From Virgibacillus natechei (lineage in GTDB: Bacteria > Bacillota > Bacilli > Bacillales > Amphibacillaceae), in contig NZ_CP110224.1 of the NCBI RefSeq assembly GCF_026013645.1, positions 186,001 to 250,000 of the forward strand: a stretch of DNA of 64,000 nucleotides, written 5' to 3'. A program made the translations under genes and the position numbers. Position 1 is the stretch's first letter. Every line of letters begins with the position of its first letter. Under the pieces are notes generated by a model. The model did not search any database, was not told the origin of the DNA, and saw only the letters and a list, made by a program, of their open reading frames with translations. This document shows positions 28,777 to 36,001 of this stretch, one piece after another.

Positions 28777-29520
28777 GTGGATCAAGAACTCATTATCGGG
28801 AAAAATCCGGTTATAGAAGCATTAACCGCTGGACGGTCCGTTAATAAAGTATTGCTATCAGAACAGTTAAATGCAGGCGCTCAAGGGAAGTTAATACAAC
28901 TTGGAAAAACAGCAGGGACAATTGTTCAAAAAGTACCTAAAAATAAGTTGGATCAGTTAGCAAATGGTAATCACCAAGGGGTTATTGCCTATGTAGCATC
29001 CTATCAATATGCATCATTGGAAGATCTATTTAACAGAGCGGAGGAACGAAGCGAAGATCCTTTTTTTATTATTTTGGACGAGCTAGAGGATCCGCATAAC
29101 CTTGGGTCCATTTTACGTACAGCTGACGCTACTGGTGTACATGGTGTCATTATTCCAAAAAGGCGATCCGTTGGCTTAACAGCTACCGTAGCTAAAACAG
29201 CTGCAGGTGCAATAGAGCATGTCCCTGTGGTTCGGGTGACAAATATTTCAGATACAATCAGCGAGCTAAAGGAACGAAATGTATGGATTGTCGGTACAGA
29301 AGGAAATGCAACAGAGGACTATCGCGTATTAGAAGGTACACTGCCCATTGCGCTGGTTATTGGAAATGAAGGCAAAGGGATGAGCCGTTTAACAGCAAAA
29401 AAATGTGATTGGACAGTGAGTCTTCCCATGCAGGGTAGTGTTGAGTCCCTAAACGCCTCTGTAGCATGCAGCCTCTTGTTGTATGAGGTATATCGTAAAA
29501 GGCATCCGGTTGGTGGTTGA
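28777..29520 (+). CDS. rlmB: 23S rRNA 2'-O-methyltransferase RlmB
   Basis: A SPOUT/TrmH-family methyltransferase; the E. coli homologue methylates G2251 of 23S rRNA. The 247-residue product has an N-terminal substrate-binding domain (IIGKNPVIEAL) and a knotted C-terminal domain with ALVIGNEGKGMSRL and SVESLNASVACSLLLYE, the AdoMet-binding knot. GTG 28777 follows AAAGGAGG. It overlaps or abuts mrnC and rae1. Confidence 0.94.
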   Translation: MDQELIIGKNPVIEALTAGRSVNKVLLSEQLNAGAQGKLIQLGKTAGTIVQKVPKNKLDQLANGNHQGVIAYVASYQYASLEDLFNRAEERSEDPFFIILDELEDPHNLGSILRTADATGVHGVIIPKRRSVGLTATVAKTAAGAIEHVPVVRVTNISDTISELKERNVWIVGTEGNATEDYRVLEGTLPIALVIGNEGKGMSRLTAKKCDWTVSLPMQGSVESLNASVACSLLLYEVYRKRHPVGG

Positions 29521-29522
29521 CT

Positions 29523-30032
29523 GTGGATGTATTAGTTGTAGACGGCTATAATATTATCGGTGCATGGGACGAGTTACAACGGTTAAAAGAACGGGATATG
29601 GCGCAGGCTCGCGATCGTTTAATTGAATCAATGGCCGAATATCAGGCTTATTCAGGCTACCGTGTTATTGTTGTGTTTGATGCATACTATGTACACGGAA
29701 TTGCCAATAAACTCAAAGCATATAAGGTTGAAATTATATTTACCAAAGAAAAAGAGACAGCGGATGAATGTATTGAGAAACTCGTTAAAAATTTGAAAAA
29801 CGTTCAAAATCAAGTGTATGTAGCGACATCTGATTATGCCGAACAAAGTACCATATTCGGCAGAGGTGCATTACGAAAGTCGGCAAGGGAGCTTCATATT
29901 GAGTTACGGAATATCGAGAAGGAAATCGAAGAACGTATTGAGACTCATAAGAAAATACAACCACAATCCAGAATAACACTCGACAAGGATATTTTGGAAA
30001 AATTCGAAAAATGGCGTCGAGGGGATGCTTAA
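29523..30032 (+). CDS. rae1: Ribosome-associated mRNA endonuclease Rae1 (YacP, NYN/PIN fold)
   Basis: Cleaves mRNA in the ribosomal A site in B. subtilis. About 169 residues: VLVVDGYNIIGAWDEL holds the first catalytic aspartate, VIVVFDAYYV and VYVATSDYAEQ the others of the PIN-like fold. GTG 29523 is chosen over the in-frame TTG 29517 because relatives start with M-D followed by the hydrophobic strand. It begins 3 bases after rlmB. Confidence 0.92.
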   Translation: MDVLVVDGYNIIGAWDELQRLKERDMAQARDRLIESMAEYQAYSGYRVIVVFDAYYVHGIANKLKAYKVEIIFTKEKETADECIEKLVKNLKNVQNQVYVATSDYAEQSTIFGRGALRKSARELHIELRNIEKEIEERIETHKKIQPQSRITLDKDILEKFEKWRRGDA

Positions 30033-30038
30033 GCGAGT

Positions 30039-30072
30039 AAAACACCTTTAAATCGGGCGTTTTCCCCTTTTT
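30039..30072 (+). terminator. Probable terminator after rae1
   Basis: AAAACACC pairs with GGCGTTTT (one mismatch) around an 8-9 base loop, with CCCCTTTTTT close behind. It is imperfect. Confidence 0.5.
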
Positions 30073-30078
30073 TCGCTA

Positions 30079-30108
30079 TTGACTCAATCAAAATGCTTCC
30101 TGTATAAT
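30079..30108 (+). promoter_or_regulatory. sigH promoter, sigma-A type
   Basis: TTGACT, an 18-base spacer and a perfect TATAAT, about 40 bases before the sigH start. In B. subtilis the sigH promoter is repressed by AbrB; no AbrB site can be named from sequence. Confidence 0.78.
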
Positions 30109-30149
30109 AACTTTAAAATGACTGAAGTTTGGTCAGGAGGTTATTCTTG

Positions 30150-30803
30150 GTGGTGGGTATCAAGCAAGTAGCGACAGATGATAAAAGCCTGAAAATGCTC
30201 AATGATGATGAATTACTACACTTGATTCATCAAGGGAATAGTCAAGCGCTAGACTTTTTAATACATAAATACAGAAATTTTGTCTGGGCAAAAGCACGTA
30301 CTTATTTCTTAATTGGTGCAGATAGAGAAGATATTACGCAAGAAGGAATGATTGGTCTTTATAAAGCAATAAGAGATTTCGATGGGGACAAGTTGTCTTC
30401 ATTTAAGGGTTTTGCTGAGCTGTGTGTAACACGACAAATAATTACTGCTATTAAGACTGCAACAAGACAAAAACACATTCCGCTTAATTCATATGTATCA
30501 CTGGATAAACCAATTTATGACGAAGAGTCAGATCGGACGTTGCTCGATGTGATCGCTGGTTCCACAGGAATTGACCCACAGGAATTGCTTATAAACAGGG
30601 AAAAATTTGGTGATATGGAGTCTAAGTTATCGGAATTATTGAGCGAATTCGAAAAGGAAGTGCTCCGTTTATACTTAGATGGACAATCCTATCAGGAAAT
30701 TTCCCTTGAATTAAAACGACATATGAAAGCGGTTGACAATGCGCTTCAGCGTGTTAAGCGAAAACTGGAGCAGTTAATCGAAGCGAATAAGGTCGCGCAT
30801 TGA
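30150..30803 (+). CDS. sigH: RNA polymerase sigma-H factor
   Basis: An alternative sigma factor for the transition to stationary phase and early sporulation or competence. About 217 residues: region 2 (KYRNFVWAKARTYFLIGAD then REDITQEGMIGLYKAIRDF) and region 4 (QSYQEISLELKRHMKAVDN) are clear, as is the SigH-typical TRQKHIPLNSYVSLDKPIYD. Starts TTG 30147, GTG 30150 and GTG 30153 all follow AGGAGG (30135-30140); 30150 gives the best spacing. The N-terminus is therefore uncertain by one or two residues. Confidence 0.94.
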   Translation: MVGIKQVATDDKSLKMLNDDELLHLIHQGNSQALDFLIHKYRNFVWAKARTYFLIGADREDITQEGMIGLYKAIRDFDGDKLSSFKGFAELCVTRQIITAIKTATRQKHIPLNSYVSLDKPIYDEESDRTLLDVIAGSTGIDPQELLINREKFGDMESKLSELLSEFEKEVLRLYLDGQSYQEISLELKRHMKAVDNALQRVKRKLEQLIEANKVAH

Positions 30804-30809
30804 ACGGCG

Positions 30810-30838
30810 TTGACACATTTATATAACCATGCTACATT
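30810..30838 (+). promoter_or_regulatory. Promoter of rpmGB-secE
   Basis: TTGACA, a 17-base spacer and TACATT, preceded by TGC as an extended -10. It starts 6 bases after the sigH stop. Confidence 0.72.
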
Positions 30839-30884
30839 TATATGAGGTAAACTTGGAGAATAGACCCTTTGATGGGGTGGTATG

Positions 30885-31034
30885 ATGAGTAAAAAGATAA
30901 CGTTATCGTGTGCAATTTGTTCAAGCAGAAACTACACAACGAATAAAAATGTATCCACAGAACCTAGTCGCTTGGAAGTAAAGAAGTACTGCAAAACATG
31001 TGGGAAACATACATTGCACCGCGAGACAAAATAA
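30885..31034 (+). CDS. rpmG: 50S ribosomal protein L33, zinc-ribbon type
   Basis: A 49-residue protein of the large subunit. It begins [12 protein letters not shown] and keeps both cysteine pairs (Cys9/12 and Cys36/39, in KKYCKTC), so it is the zinc-binding form. Some bacilli also have cysteine-free paralogues elsewhere. Two adjacent ATGs exist; 30885 is better spaced from GGGGTGG. Position between sigH and secE matches rpmGB of B. subtilis. Confidence 0.93.
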   Translation: MSKKITLSCAICSSRNYTTNKNVSTEPSRLEVKKYCKTCGKHTLHRETK

Positions 31035-31069
31035 GAGCGCATTTTAGGTGGAATTTAGGGGGTACAAGC

Positions 31070-31243
31070 ATGTTTAAGTTTTTAAAAGACGTTTCCAGAG
31101 AAATGAAAAAGGTTAGTTGGCCAAAAAGTCGTGAATTAACGACGTATACCATAACGGTAATAGCAACAGTAAGTTTTGTAGCAGTATTTTTTGCAGTGGT
31201 GGATTTTGGGATTTCCCAATTTCTAAACAATTTTTTTGAATAA
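31070..31243 (+). CDS. secE: Preprotein translocase subunit SecE
   Basis: The small clamp subunit of the SecYEG channel. The 57-residue product has the conserved amphipathic stretch FLKDVSREMKKVSWPKSREL and one C-terminal membrane helix. ATG 31070 follows AGGGGG; an in-frame extension upstream overlaps rpmG and is not believed. Its partner SecY is encoded at 57927. Confidence 0.95.
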   Translation: MFKFLKDVSREMKKVSWPKSRELTTYTITVIATVSFVAVFFAVVDFGISQFLNNFFE

Positions 31244-31266
31244 TAATTGTAAACTTATGCTATAAT
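31236..31266 (+). promoter_or_regulatory. Extended -10 promoter upstream of nusG
   Basis: TTGAAT, a 19-base spacer, TGC and a perfect TATAAT. The -35 box overlaps the secE stop codon. The hairpin terminator at 31286-31309 lies only about 15-35 bases after the expected start. Confidence 0.6.
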
Positions 31267-31285
31267 GGAAAATAATATTCCTATT

Positions 31286-31309
31286 AAAACCCGGTCTTAC
31301 GGGTTTTTT
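31286..31309 (+). terminator. Terminator or attenuator between secE and nusG
   Basis: AAAACCCG pairs with CGGGTTTT around GTCTTA, with a T run. It could end the rpmGB-secE transcript and also stop transcripts from the promoter just before it. Confidence 0.75.
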
Positions 31310-31457
31310 AATGTTGTTTAAACAAAAGTAATAACGACGAACCTGTAGTAGTCTACTGAAATAGTGATGCGAACGAAAAACCACGACAACATGAAGGTTC
31401 ATAATAGATATTAAAAGCATAAAGGGAGGGAAGGGCAAATTATATTGTCCTGTTCTA

Positions 31458-31994
31458 ATGGAGAAAAACTGGTATGTCATTCATACATATTCTGGGTATG
31501 AAAACAAAGTGAGAATGAATTTGGAAAAGCGTGTTGAATCAATGGGCATGGAAGATAAGATATTCCGTGTATTGGTTCCAGAAGACGAAGAAACTGAAAT
31601 TAAAGATGGTAAAAAAAAGGTTACGAAAAAGAAGTTCTTCCCTGGTTATGTCTTAACAGAGATGGTTATGACTGATGATTCTTGGTATGTTGTGCGAAAT
31701 ACACCTGGAGTCACAGGATTTATTGGCTCTAGTGGTGGTGGGGCAAAACCAACCCCTCTATTACCTGAAGAAGTGGAATCCGTATTAAAACGCATGGGTG
31801 TAAATGAGTCACCTGTCCAAGTCGATTTCGACATAAAAGAACATGTGACGGTGACAGATGGACCGTTCACTGACTTTACTGGCACCATTGAGCATATTGA
31901 TGCTGAAAAGCAAAAAGTAAAAGTTCATGTGAATATGTTCGGCAGAGAAACCCCAGTTGAACTGGACTTCTCACAAGTTGAGAAGATGGTGTAG
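31458..31994 (+). CDS. nusG: Transcription elongation/pausing factor NusG
   Basis: Binds the RNA polymerase clamp and couples transcription with other processes; in B. subtilis it promotes sequence-specific pausing. The 178-residue product has an NGN domain (NWYVIHTYSGYENKV, FFPGYVLTEM) and a C-terminal KOW domain (VTDGPFTDFTGTIEHIDAEK). The 214-base gap before it holds a promoter and a terminator-like hairpin but no clear promoter after the hairpin. The ribosome binding site is weak. Confidence 0.96.
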   Translation: MEKNWYVIHTYSGYENKVRMNLEKRVESMGMEDKIFRVLVPEDEETEIKDGKKKVTKKKFFPGYVLTEMVMTDDSWYVVRNTPGVTGFIGSSGGGAKPTPLLPEEVESVLKRMGVNESPVQVDFDIKEHVTVTDGPFTDFTGTIEHIDAEKQKVKVHVNMFGRETPVELDFSQVEKMV

Positions 31995-31995
31995 A

Positions 31996-32024
31996 AAATA
32001 GCCTCACTAATTTAGGCTGTTTTA
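31996..32024 (+). terminator. Terminator after nusG
   Basis: AAAATAGCCT pairs with AGGCTGTTTT around a 9-base loop. The T tail is short. Confidence 0.65.
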
Positions 32025-32065
32025 AAGGAATTGATTCAGTTGCTAAAAAATGCTAGTAGAAACCC

Positions 32066-32094
32066 TTGCATTTTATGACTAAACATGGTAGAAT
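32066..32094 (+). promoter_or_regulatory. rplK promoter
   Basis: TTGCAT, a 17-base spacer and TAGAAT, in the context AACCCTTGCATTTTA shared with the 5S-proximal and rpsJ promoters. Confidence 0.8.
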
Positions 32095-32197
32095 TTTTTT
32101 GTTATTAATGGTCCCGAGATGGGGACGATGGTAAATTGAGTGGGAGGGTTCTTTTGTACCCTATTACCACATCACGGACTTTAAGGAGGTGTGTCTC

Positions 32198-32620
32198 GTG
32201 GCTAAAAAAGTAATCAAGTTAGTGAAATTACAAATTCCTGCAGGAAAAGCAAATCCAGCACCGCCAGTAGGACCAGCATTAGGTCAAGCAGGTGTTAATA
32301 TTATGGGATTTTGTAAAGAATTTAACGCACGTACACAAGAACAAGCAGGTACAGTTATCCCTGTAGAAATCACGGTATTTGAAGACCGTTCATTTACATT
32401 TATTACAAAAACTCCACCTGCAGCTGTATTGCTGAAACAAGCAGCTAGTATTGAAACTGCTTCAGGTGAGCCTAACCGTAATAAAGTAGGAACAGTAACG
32501 GGCGATCAAGTAAAAGAAATCGCTGAAACTAAAATGGAAGACTTAAACGCTGCTGATGTAGAAGCAGCGATACGCATGGTTGAAGGAACTGCACGCAGCA
32601 TGGGTATCTCGATTCAATAA
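32198..32620 (+). CDS. rplK: 50S ribosomal protein L11
   Basis: Part of the GTPase-associated centre; also needed for RelA activation under starvation. The 140-residue product has the proline-rich [16 protein letters not shown] segment, where thiostrepton acts in the family, and a C-terminal rRNA-binding domain. GTG 32198 follows AAGGAGGTG. Own promoter upstream; rplA follows after a 188-base gap. Confidence 0.97.
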   Translation: MAKKVIKLVKLQIPAGKANPAPPVGPALGQAGVNIMGFCKEFNARTQEQAGTVIPVEITVFEDRSFTFITKTPPAAVLLKQAASIETASGEPNRNKVGTVTGDQVKEIAETKMEDLNAADVEAAIRMVEGTARSMGISIQ

Positions 32621-32652
32621 TTCTTGATGAGCACAGGCTGTGACATTAAAAT

Positions 32653-32693
32653 GAGGGCTTTGGCGCTCGCAGAAAGGCTTGGCGAATGCCAAG
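32653..32693 (-). repeat. Intergenic hairpin repeat, copy B (inverted, partial)
   Basis: Read on the minus strand, CTTGGCATTCGCCAAGCC and the following CCAAAGCCC match copy C (39611-39650) at most of 41 positions by eye. On the plus strand it forms the hairpin GCTTGGC-GAAT-GCCAAGC. The GCACTTATG core is missing. The rest of the rplK-rplA gap has further hairpins but nothing I can name. Confidence 0.55.
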
Positions 32694-32808
32694 CTTTCTA
32701 ATAAAATGTGGTGTCGCTATAAGTTAGCGCCGCGTCTGTTATAAGAGCCTTTGCGCTTTTATAAGTGGGAGGTATTGCCGTTATAACCACAATAGAGGAG
32801 GAAACAAA

Positions 32809-33507
32809 ATGGCTAAAAAATCAAAAAAGCATCAAGAAGTTGCAAAACTTGTTGATCGCTCTAAATCATATGAAGTAAGCGAAGCTGTTGCATTAGCGAA
32901 AGAAGCAGCTCGAGCAAACTTTGACGAAACAGTTGAAGCTGCATTTCGTTTAGGGGTTGACCCTAAGAAAGCAGACCAACAAATTCGTGGTGCAACTGTA
33001 TTGCCACACGGAACTGGTAAAACGCAACGTGTGCTAGTGTTCGCAAAAGGTGATAAAGCAAAAGAAGCAGAAGCAGCTGGAGCAGATTATGTAGGAGAAA
33101 CGGATTATATCAATCAAATTAACCAAGGTTGGTTTGAGTTTGATGTTATTGTTGCAACTCCTGACATGATGGCTGAAGTTGGTAAGCTAGGGCGCGTGCT
33201 TGGGCCAAAAGGTTTAATGCCTAACCCGAAAACAGGTACTGTTACGTTTGAAGTAGAAAAAGCTATCCAAGATATTAAGGCTGGTAAAGTAGAGTATCGT
33301 GTAGATAAATCTTCTAATATCCATGTTCCAATTGGTAAGCTTTCATTCGATAATGAAAAATTAATCGAAAACTTTGTAGCAATTACGGAAACCCTTGTTA
33401 AAATTAAACCGCAATCTTCAAAAGGCACTTACATGCGTAATGCTTCCCTAGCTTCCACAATGGGGCCTGGGATTAAAGTTGATGTTTCTAGTTTAGCTCG
33501 TGGCTAA
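32809..33507 (+). CDS. rplA: 50S ribosomal protein L1
   Basis: Forms the mobile L1 stalk by the E site and can repress its own mRNA in many bacteria. The 232-residue product shows the L1 signature around [20 protein letters not shown] and the C-terminal [18 protein letters not shown] 32809 follows GAGGAGG. No separate promoter is evident, so it is probably cotranscribed with rplK. Confidence 0.97.
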   Translation: MAKKSKKHQEVAKLVDRSKSYEVSEAVALAKEAARANFDETVEAAFRLGVDPKKADQQIRGATVLPHGTGKTQRVLVFAKGDKAKEAEAAGADYVGETDYINQINQGWFEFDVIVATPDMMAEVGKLGRVLGPKGLMPNPKTGTVTFEVEKAIQDIKAGKVEYRVDKSSNIHVPIGKLSFDNEKLIENFVAITETLVKIKPQSSKGTYMRNASLASTMGPGIKVDVSSLARG

Positions 33508-33514
33508 TTAGGTA

Positions 33515-33543
33515 TTGACTTTTTTAGAAACGTTGCGTATACT
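33515..33543 (+). promoter_or_regulatory. rplJ-rplL promoter
   Basis: TTGACT, a 17-base spacer and TATACT, just after rplA. Confidence 0.8.
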
Positions 33544-33559
33544 ACACGTTGCTAATTAA

Positions 33560-33700
33560 AAAAATACGTTGTACCGTAGACAGCAGGGGCGAACATTCGC
33601 TTAATAGCCTGCCGAGGTGTTTAGAAGCAGATTAGATGATCCGTTGTTGATTGTCATTTGTTATAAAAGCCTCCATGTCTATATGGGGGCTTTATTAATA
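33560..33700 (+). ncRNA. Ribosomal protein L10 leader
   Basis: The stretch CGTAGACAGCAGGGGCGAA with AGCCTGCCGAGGTG is the conserved L10-leader core. A terminator hairpin follows (AAAGCCTCC/GGGGGCTTT, 33666-33696). In B. subtilis, the L10(L12)4 complex binds such a leader and favours termination, giving autoregulation. Confidence 0.9.
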
Positions 33701-33750
33701 TGTCTATGTCTAGAGAGAACGGTATGATAAACGTAATAGGAGGTGGAACA

Positions 33751-34251
33751 ATGTCTGGTATTATCGAAAAGAAAAAACAGGTTGTTGAAGAAATTACGGA
33801 AAAATTTCGTGCAAGCCAAACAGCTGTAATTGTTGATTATCGTGGACTTGATGTTGCTGAAGTAACAGAATTACGTAAAGAACTACGTGATGCAGGAATT
33901 GACTTTAAAGTATACAAAAACACGATGACACGCCGTGCGGTGGAAGCTGCAGAGTTATCAGGCCTAAATGAAACACTAGTTGGACCGACTGCAGTTGCAT
34001 TTAGTAATGATGATGTCGTAGCACCTGCCAGAATTATTAATGATTTTGCAAAGACACATCAGGAGCTTGAAATCAAAGGTGGGGTAATCGAAGGTGAGGT
34101 TGCTTCCGTTGATCAAATGAACGAGCTTGCTAGCCTGCCGAACTATGAAGGTATGGTATCTATGCTACTTAGTGTGTTGCAAGCACCTGTACGTAACTTT
34201 GCTTATGTTACAAAATCGGTGGCAGAACAAAAAGAAGAACAAGGCGCATAA
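33751..34251 (+). CDS. rplJ: 50S ribosomal protein L10
   Basis: Base of the ribosomal stalk that holds L12 dimers. The 166-residue product has an N-terminal rRNA-binding domain ([20 protein letters not shown]) and a C-terminal helix that binds L12. ATG 33751 has TAGGAGGTGG upstream; the frame extends upstream into the leader without a credible start. Controlled by the L10 leader. Confidence 0.97.
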   Translation: MSGIIEKKKQVVEEITEKFRASQTAVIVDYRGLDVAEVTELRKELRDAGIDFKVYKNTMTRRAVEAAELSGLNETLVGPTAVAFSNDDVVAPARIINDFAKTHQELEIKGGVIEGEVASVDQMNELASLPNYEGMVSMLLSVLQAPVRNFAYVTKSVAEQKEEQGA

Positions 34252-34307
34252 ATGGTGCTCGGTGTTTTAAATAACTAAATTAAAATGAAATCAGGAGGAA
34301 TAATATT

Positions 34308-34673
34308 ATGTCTAAAGAACAAATCATTGAAGAAATTAAAGAAATGTCCGTATTAGATTTAAATGACTTAGTAAAAGCAATTGAAGAAGAGTTCGGTGTA
34401 ACTGCAGCAGCACCAGTAGCAGCAGGAGCCGCAGCAGGAGAAGGCGAAGCTGCTGAAGAACAAACTGAATTTGATGTAGTACTTGAAAGTGCTGGAGATT
34501 CAAAAATTAAAGTTGTTAAAGCAGTTCGTGAAATCACAGGTCTTGGTCTTAAAGACGCAAAAGACGTTGTTGACAACGCGCCAAAAGCAGTTAAAGAAGG
34601 CGTGACAAAAGAAGAAGCTGAAGAAATTAAAGGTAAACTTGAAGAAGTAGGCGCAGGTGTAGAAGTTAAGTAA
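34308..34673 (+). CDS. rplL: 50S ribosomal protein L7/L12
   Basis: The stalk protein that recruits translation factors. It has 121 residues: an N-terminal dimerisation helix, an alanine-rich hinge (about 39-52) and a C-terminal domain ending [13 protein letters not shown], with [19 protein letters not shown] binding GTPases in the family. It follows rplJ by 56 bases and is followed by a terminator. Confidence 0.97.
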   Translation: MSKEQIIEEIKEMSVLDLNDLVKAIEEEFGVTAAAPVAAGAAAGEGEAAEEQTEFDVVLESAGDSKIKVVKAVREITGLGLKDAKDVVDNAPKAVKEGVTKEEAEEIKGKLEEVGAGVEVK

Positions 34674-34740
34674 TATAAACGCAGCATTTGTAAAAAAGGT
34701 TTCTTATGAAAGCGTACTTTGTTTGCTAAGCAGCTAAAAA

Positions 34741-34770
34741 AGAAGCTCGTCGTATTACGGCGAGCTTTCT
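34741..34770 (+). terminator. Terminator after rplL
   Basis: AAGCTCGTCG pairs with CGGCGAGCTT around TATTA, followed by TCTATATCTT. Confidence 0.78.
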
Positions 34771-35029
34771 ATATCTTATTCGTTATGATTAGCACCATTG
34801 CCTAGACCCCTCAAGATCTTAAGTATGCATTCATGACAGCGAAAAATGGCTGTGAATTATAGCTTAAGCTTCGAACTTTTATTCAATGATTTAAATGGAT
34901 AAAAGTATAAGTGCGACTAAGTATTGACTGCACTACAGTCATGAAGTCTTCTTTAATAGGTAAGTATGGCGATCGCGCTTTTTATCACGTATTTTCTCCA
35001 TTCTATTAATGAATAAAGTAGGTGCCCTA
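34771..35029. other. Intergenic region before rsmC without recognised content
   Basis: AT-rich. I see no clear promoter, hairpin of note or open frame. ATAAGTGC at 34907-34914 is the complement of the GCACTTAT repeat core, but the surroundings do not match the repeat. Confidence 0.5.
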
Positions 35030-35632
35030 ATGTCTGAGCATTACTTTTCACAAAAACCCCAATCTGGAAGTTCACCCAAGACGTGGAAATATCAATTACG
35101 AAAAAGCGTATATACATTCACTAGTGATGTCGGTGTTTTTTCTAAAAACGAAGTAGATTTTGGTTCAAAGTTGTTAACGGAACAATTCAGAGAACCAAGT
35201 ATTAGTGGGGATTTTTTAGACCTTGGCTGTGGTTATGGGCCAATCGGCATTGCTCTAGCTGATCACTATAGTGATCGAAACATAGTATTGTCGGATGTGA
35301 ATGAACGAGCATTATCATTAGCACGTAAAAATGCAGCGCAGAACCACGTTGAGAATACCGTTTTTGTGTTAAGTGATCAGTTTTCTAATTTAACTGATCT
35401 CTCTTTTGCGGCGATTGTAATGAATCCACCGATTAGAGCTGGGAAAAAAGTCGTTCATCAAATGTTAGAAGGATCGAAAGCAGCATTACAGGATCACGGA
35501 GAATTGTGGGTCGTTATCCAAAAGAAACAAGGTGCTCCATCAACGAAAGCGAAGTTAGAGGAACTATTTGAGGATGTAGTAGTAATTGCTAGAGATAAAG
35601 GCTACTTTATATTACGAGCATCAAATGTTTGA
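35030..35632 (+). CDS. RsmC-type class I methyltransferase (YbxB family)
   Basis: A 200-residue single-domain AdoMet-dependent methyltransferase, half the length of E. coli RsmC (which methylates 16S G1207). Motif I is FLDLGCGYGPIGIALA. NPPIRAGKK is the NPP(Y/F)-type motif of base N-methyltransferases, followed by VIQKKQGAPSTK. ATG 35030 is preferred over ATG 35009 because relatives start MSEHYYS; its ribosome binding site is weak. Located between rplL and rpoB as ybxB in B. subtilis. The target base is not proven. Confidence 0.88.
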   Translation: MSEHYFSQKPQSGSSPKTWKYQLRKSVYTFTSDVGVFSKNEVDFGSKLLTEQFREPSISGDFLDLGCGYGPIGIALADHYSDRNIVLSDVNERALSLARKNAAQNHVENTVFVLSDQFSNLTDLSFAAIVMNPPIRAGKKVVHQMLEGSKAALQDHGELWVVIQKKQGAPSTKAKLEELFEDVVVIARDKGYFILRASNV

Positions 35633-35748
35633 CCCGGCTACACACATATGGTAGGATTGGTAAATGCTAAGATTGGATTCTTCTGTCAAGAAGAATTTTG
35701 GTGACAGTAAAGAAAGTAACCTGTTTTTCTCTCTTCATACAATGAATT

Positions 35749-35776
35749 TTTACCATTAAAATGTAAAAGGTATATT
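35749..35776 (+). promoter_or_regulatory. Candidate rpoB-rpoC promoter
   Basis: TTTACC, a 16-base spacer and TATATT in the 369-base gap before rpoB; a moderate match only. A TATAAT at 35952-35957 has no -35 box. Confidence 0.4.
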
Positions 35777-35816
35777 TCATTGATGATCGGAGACACTGGT
35801 AAAATCTAGGGAATAT

Positions 35817-35945
35817 AACAAACGGTGAAGTATGTAATAAATCTGTATCACAAGTTTGTTCAACGGTTTGTGAGATAGTTGAACAATACGTATGGTAGAT
35901 CCTGAAAAATAAAACTGAAAAAAGCTAGTTTTTTCGGTTTGTTTT
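35817..35945 (+). promoter_or_regulatory. Structured rpoB leader with alternative stems and a terminator-like hairpin
   Basis: AACAAAC (35817-35823) can pair with GTTTGTT (35854-35860). That overlaps TTGTTCAAC (35856-35864), which pairs perfectly with GTTGAACAA (35878-35886). A 12-bp hairpin follows, AAACTGAAAAAA with TTTTTTCGGTTT (35912-35940), and then TTTTTC. Mutually exclusive stems ahead of a terminator suggest attenuation; alternatively the last hairpin simply ends rsmC transcripts. Confidence 0.5.
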
Positions 35946-36001
35946 TCTTAATATAATAAACTTTTTTAGTAGAAAAATGCTTGATTTAAGGGGTGAAGCT
36001 G

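Noticed and set aside
34907..34914. Possible further copy of the GCACTTAT repeat core, inverted
   Set aside because: Only eight bases match and no accompanying hairpin is present.
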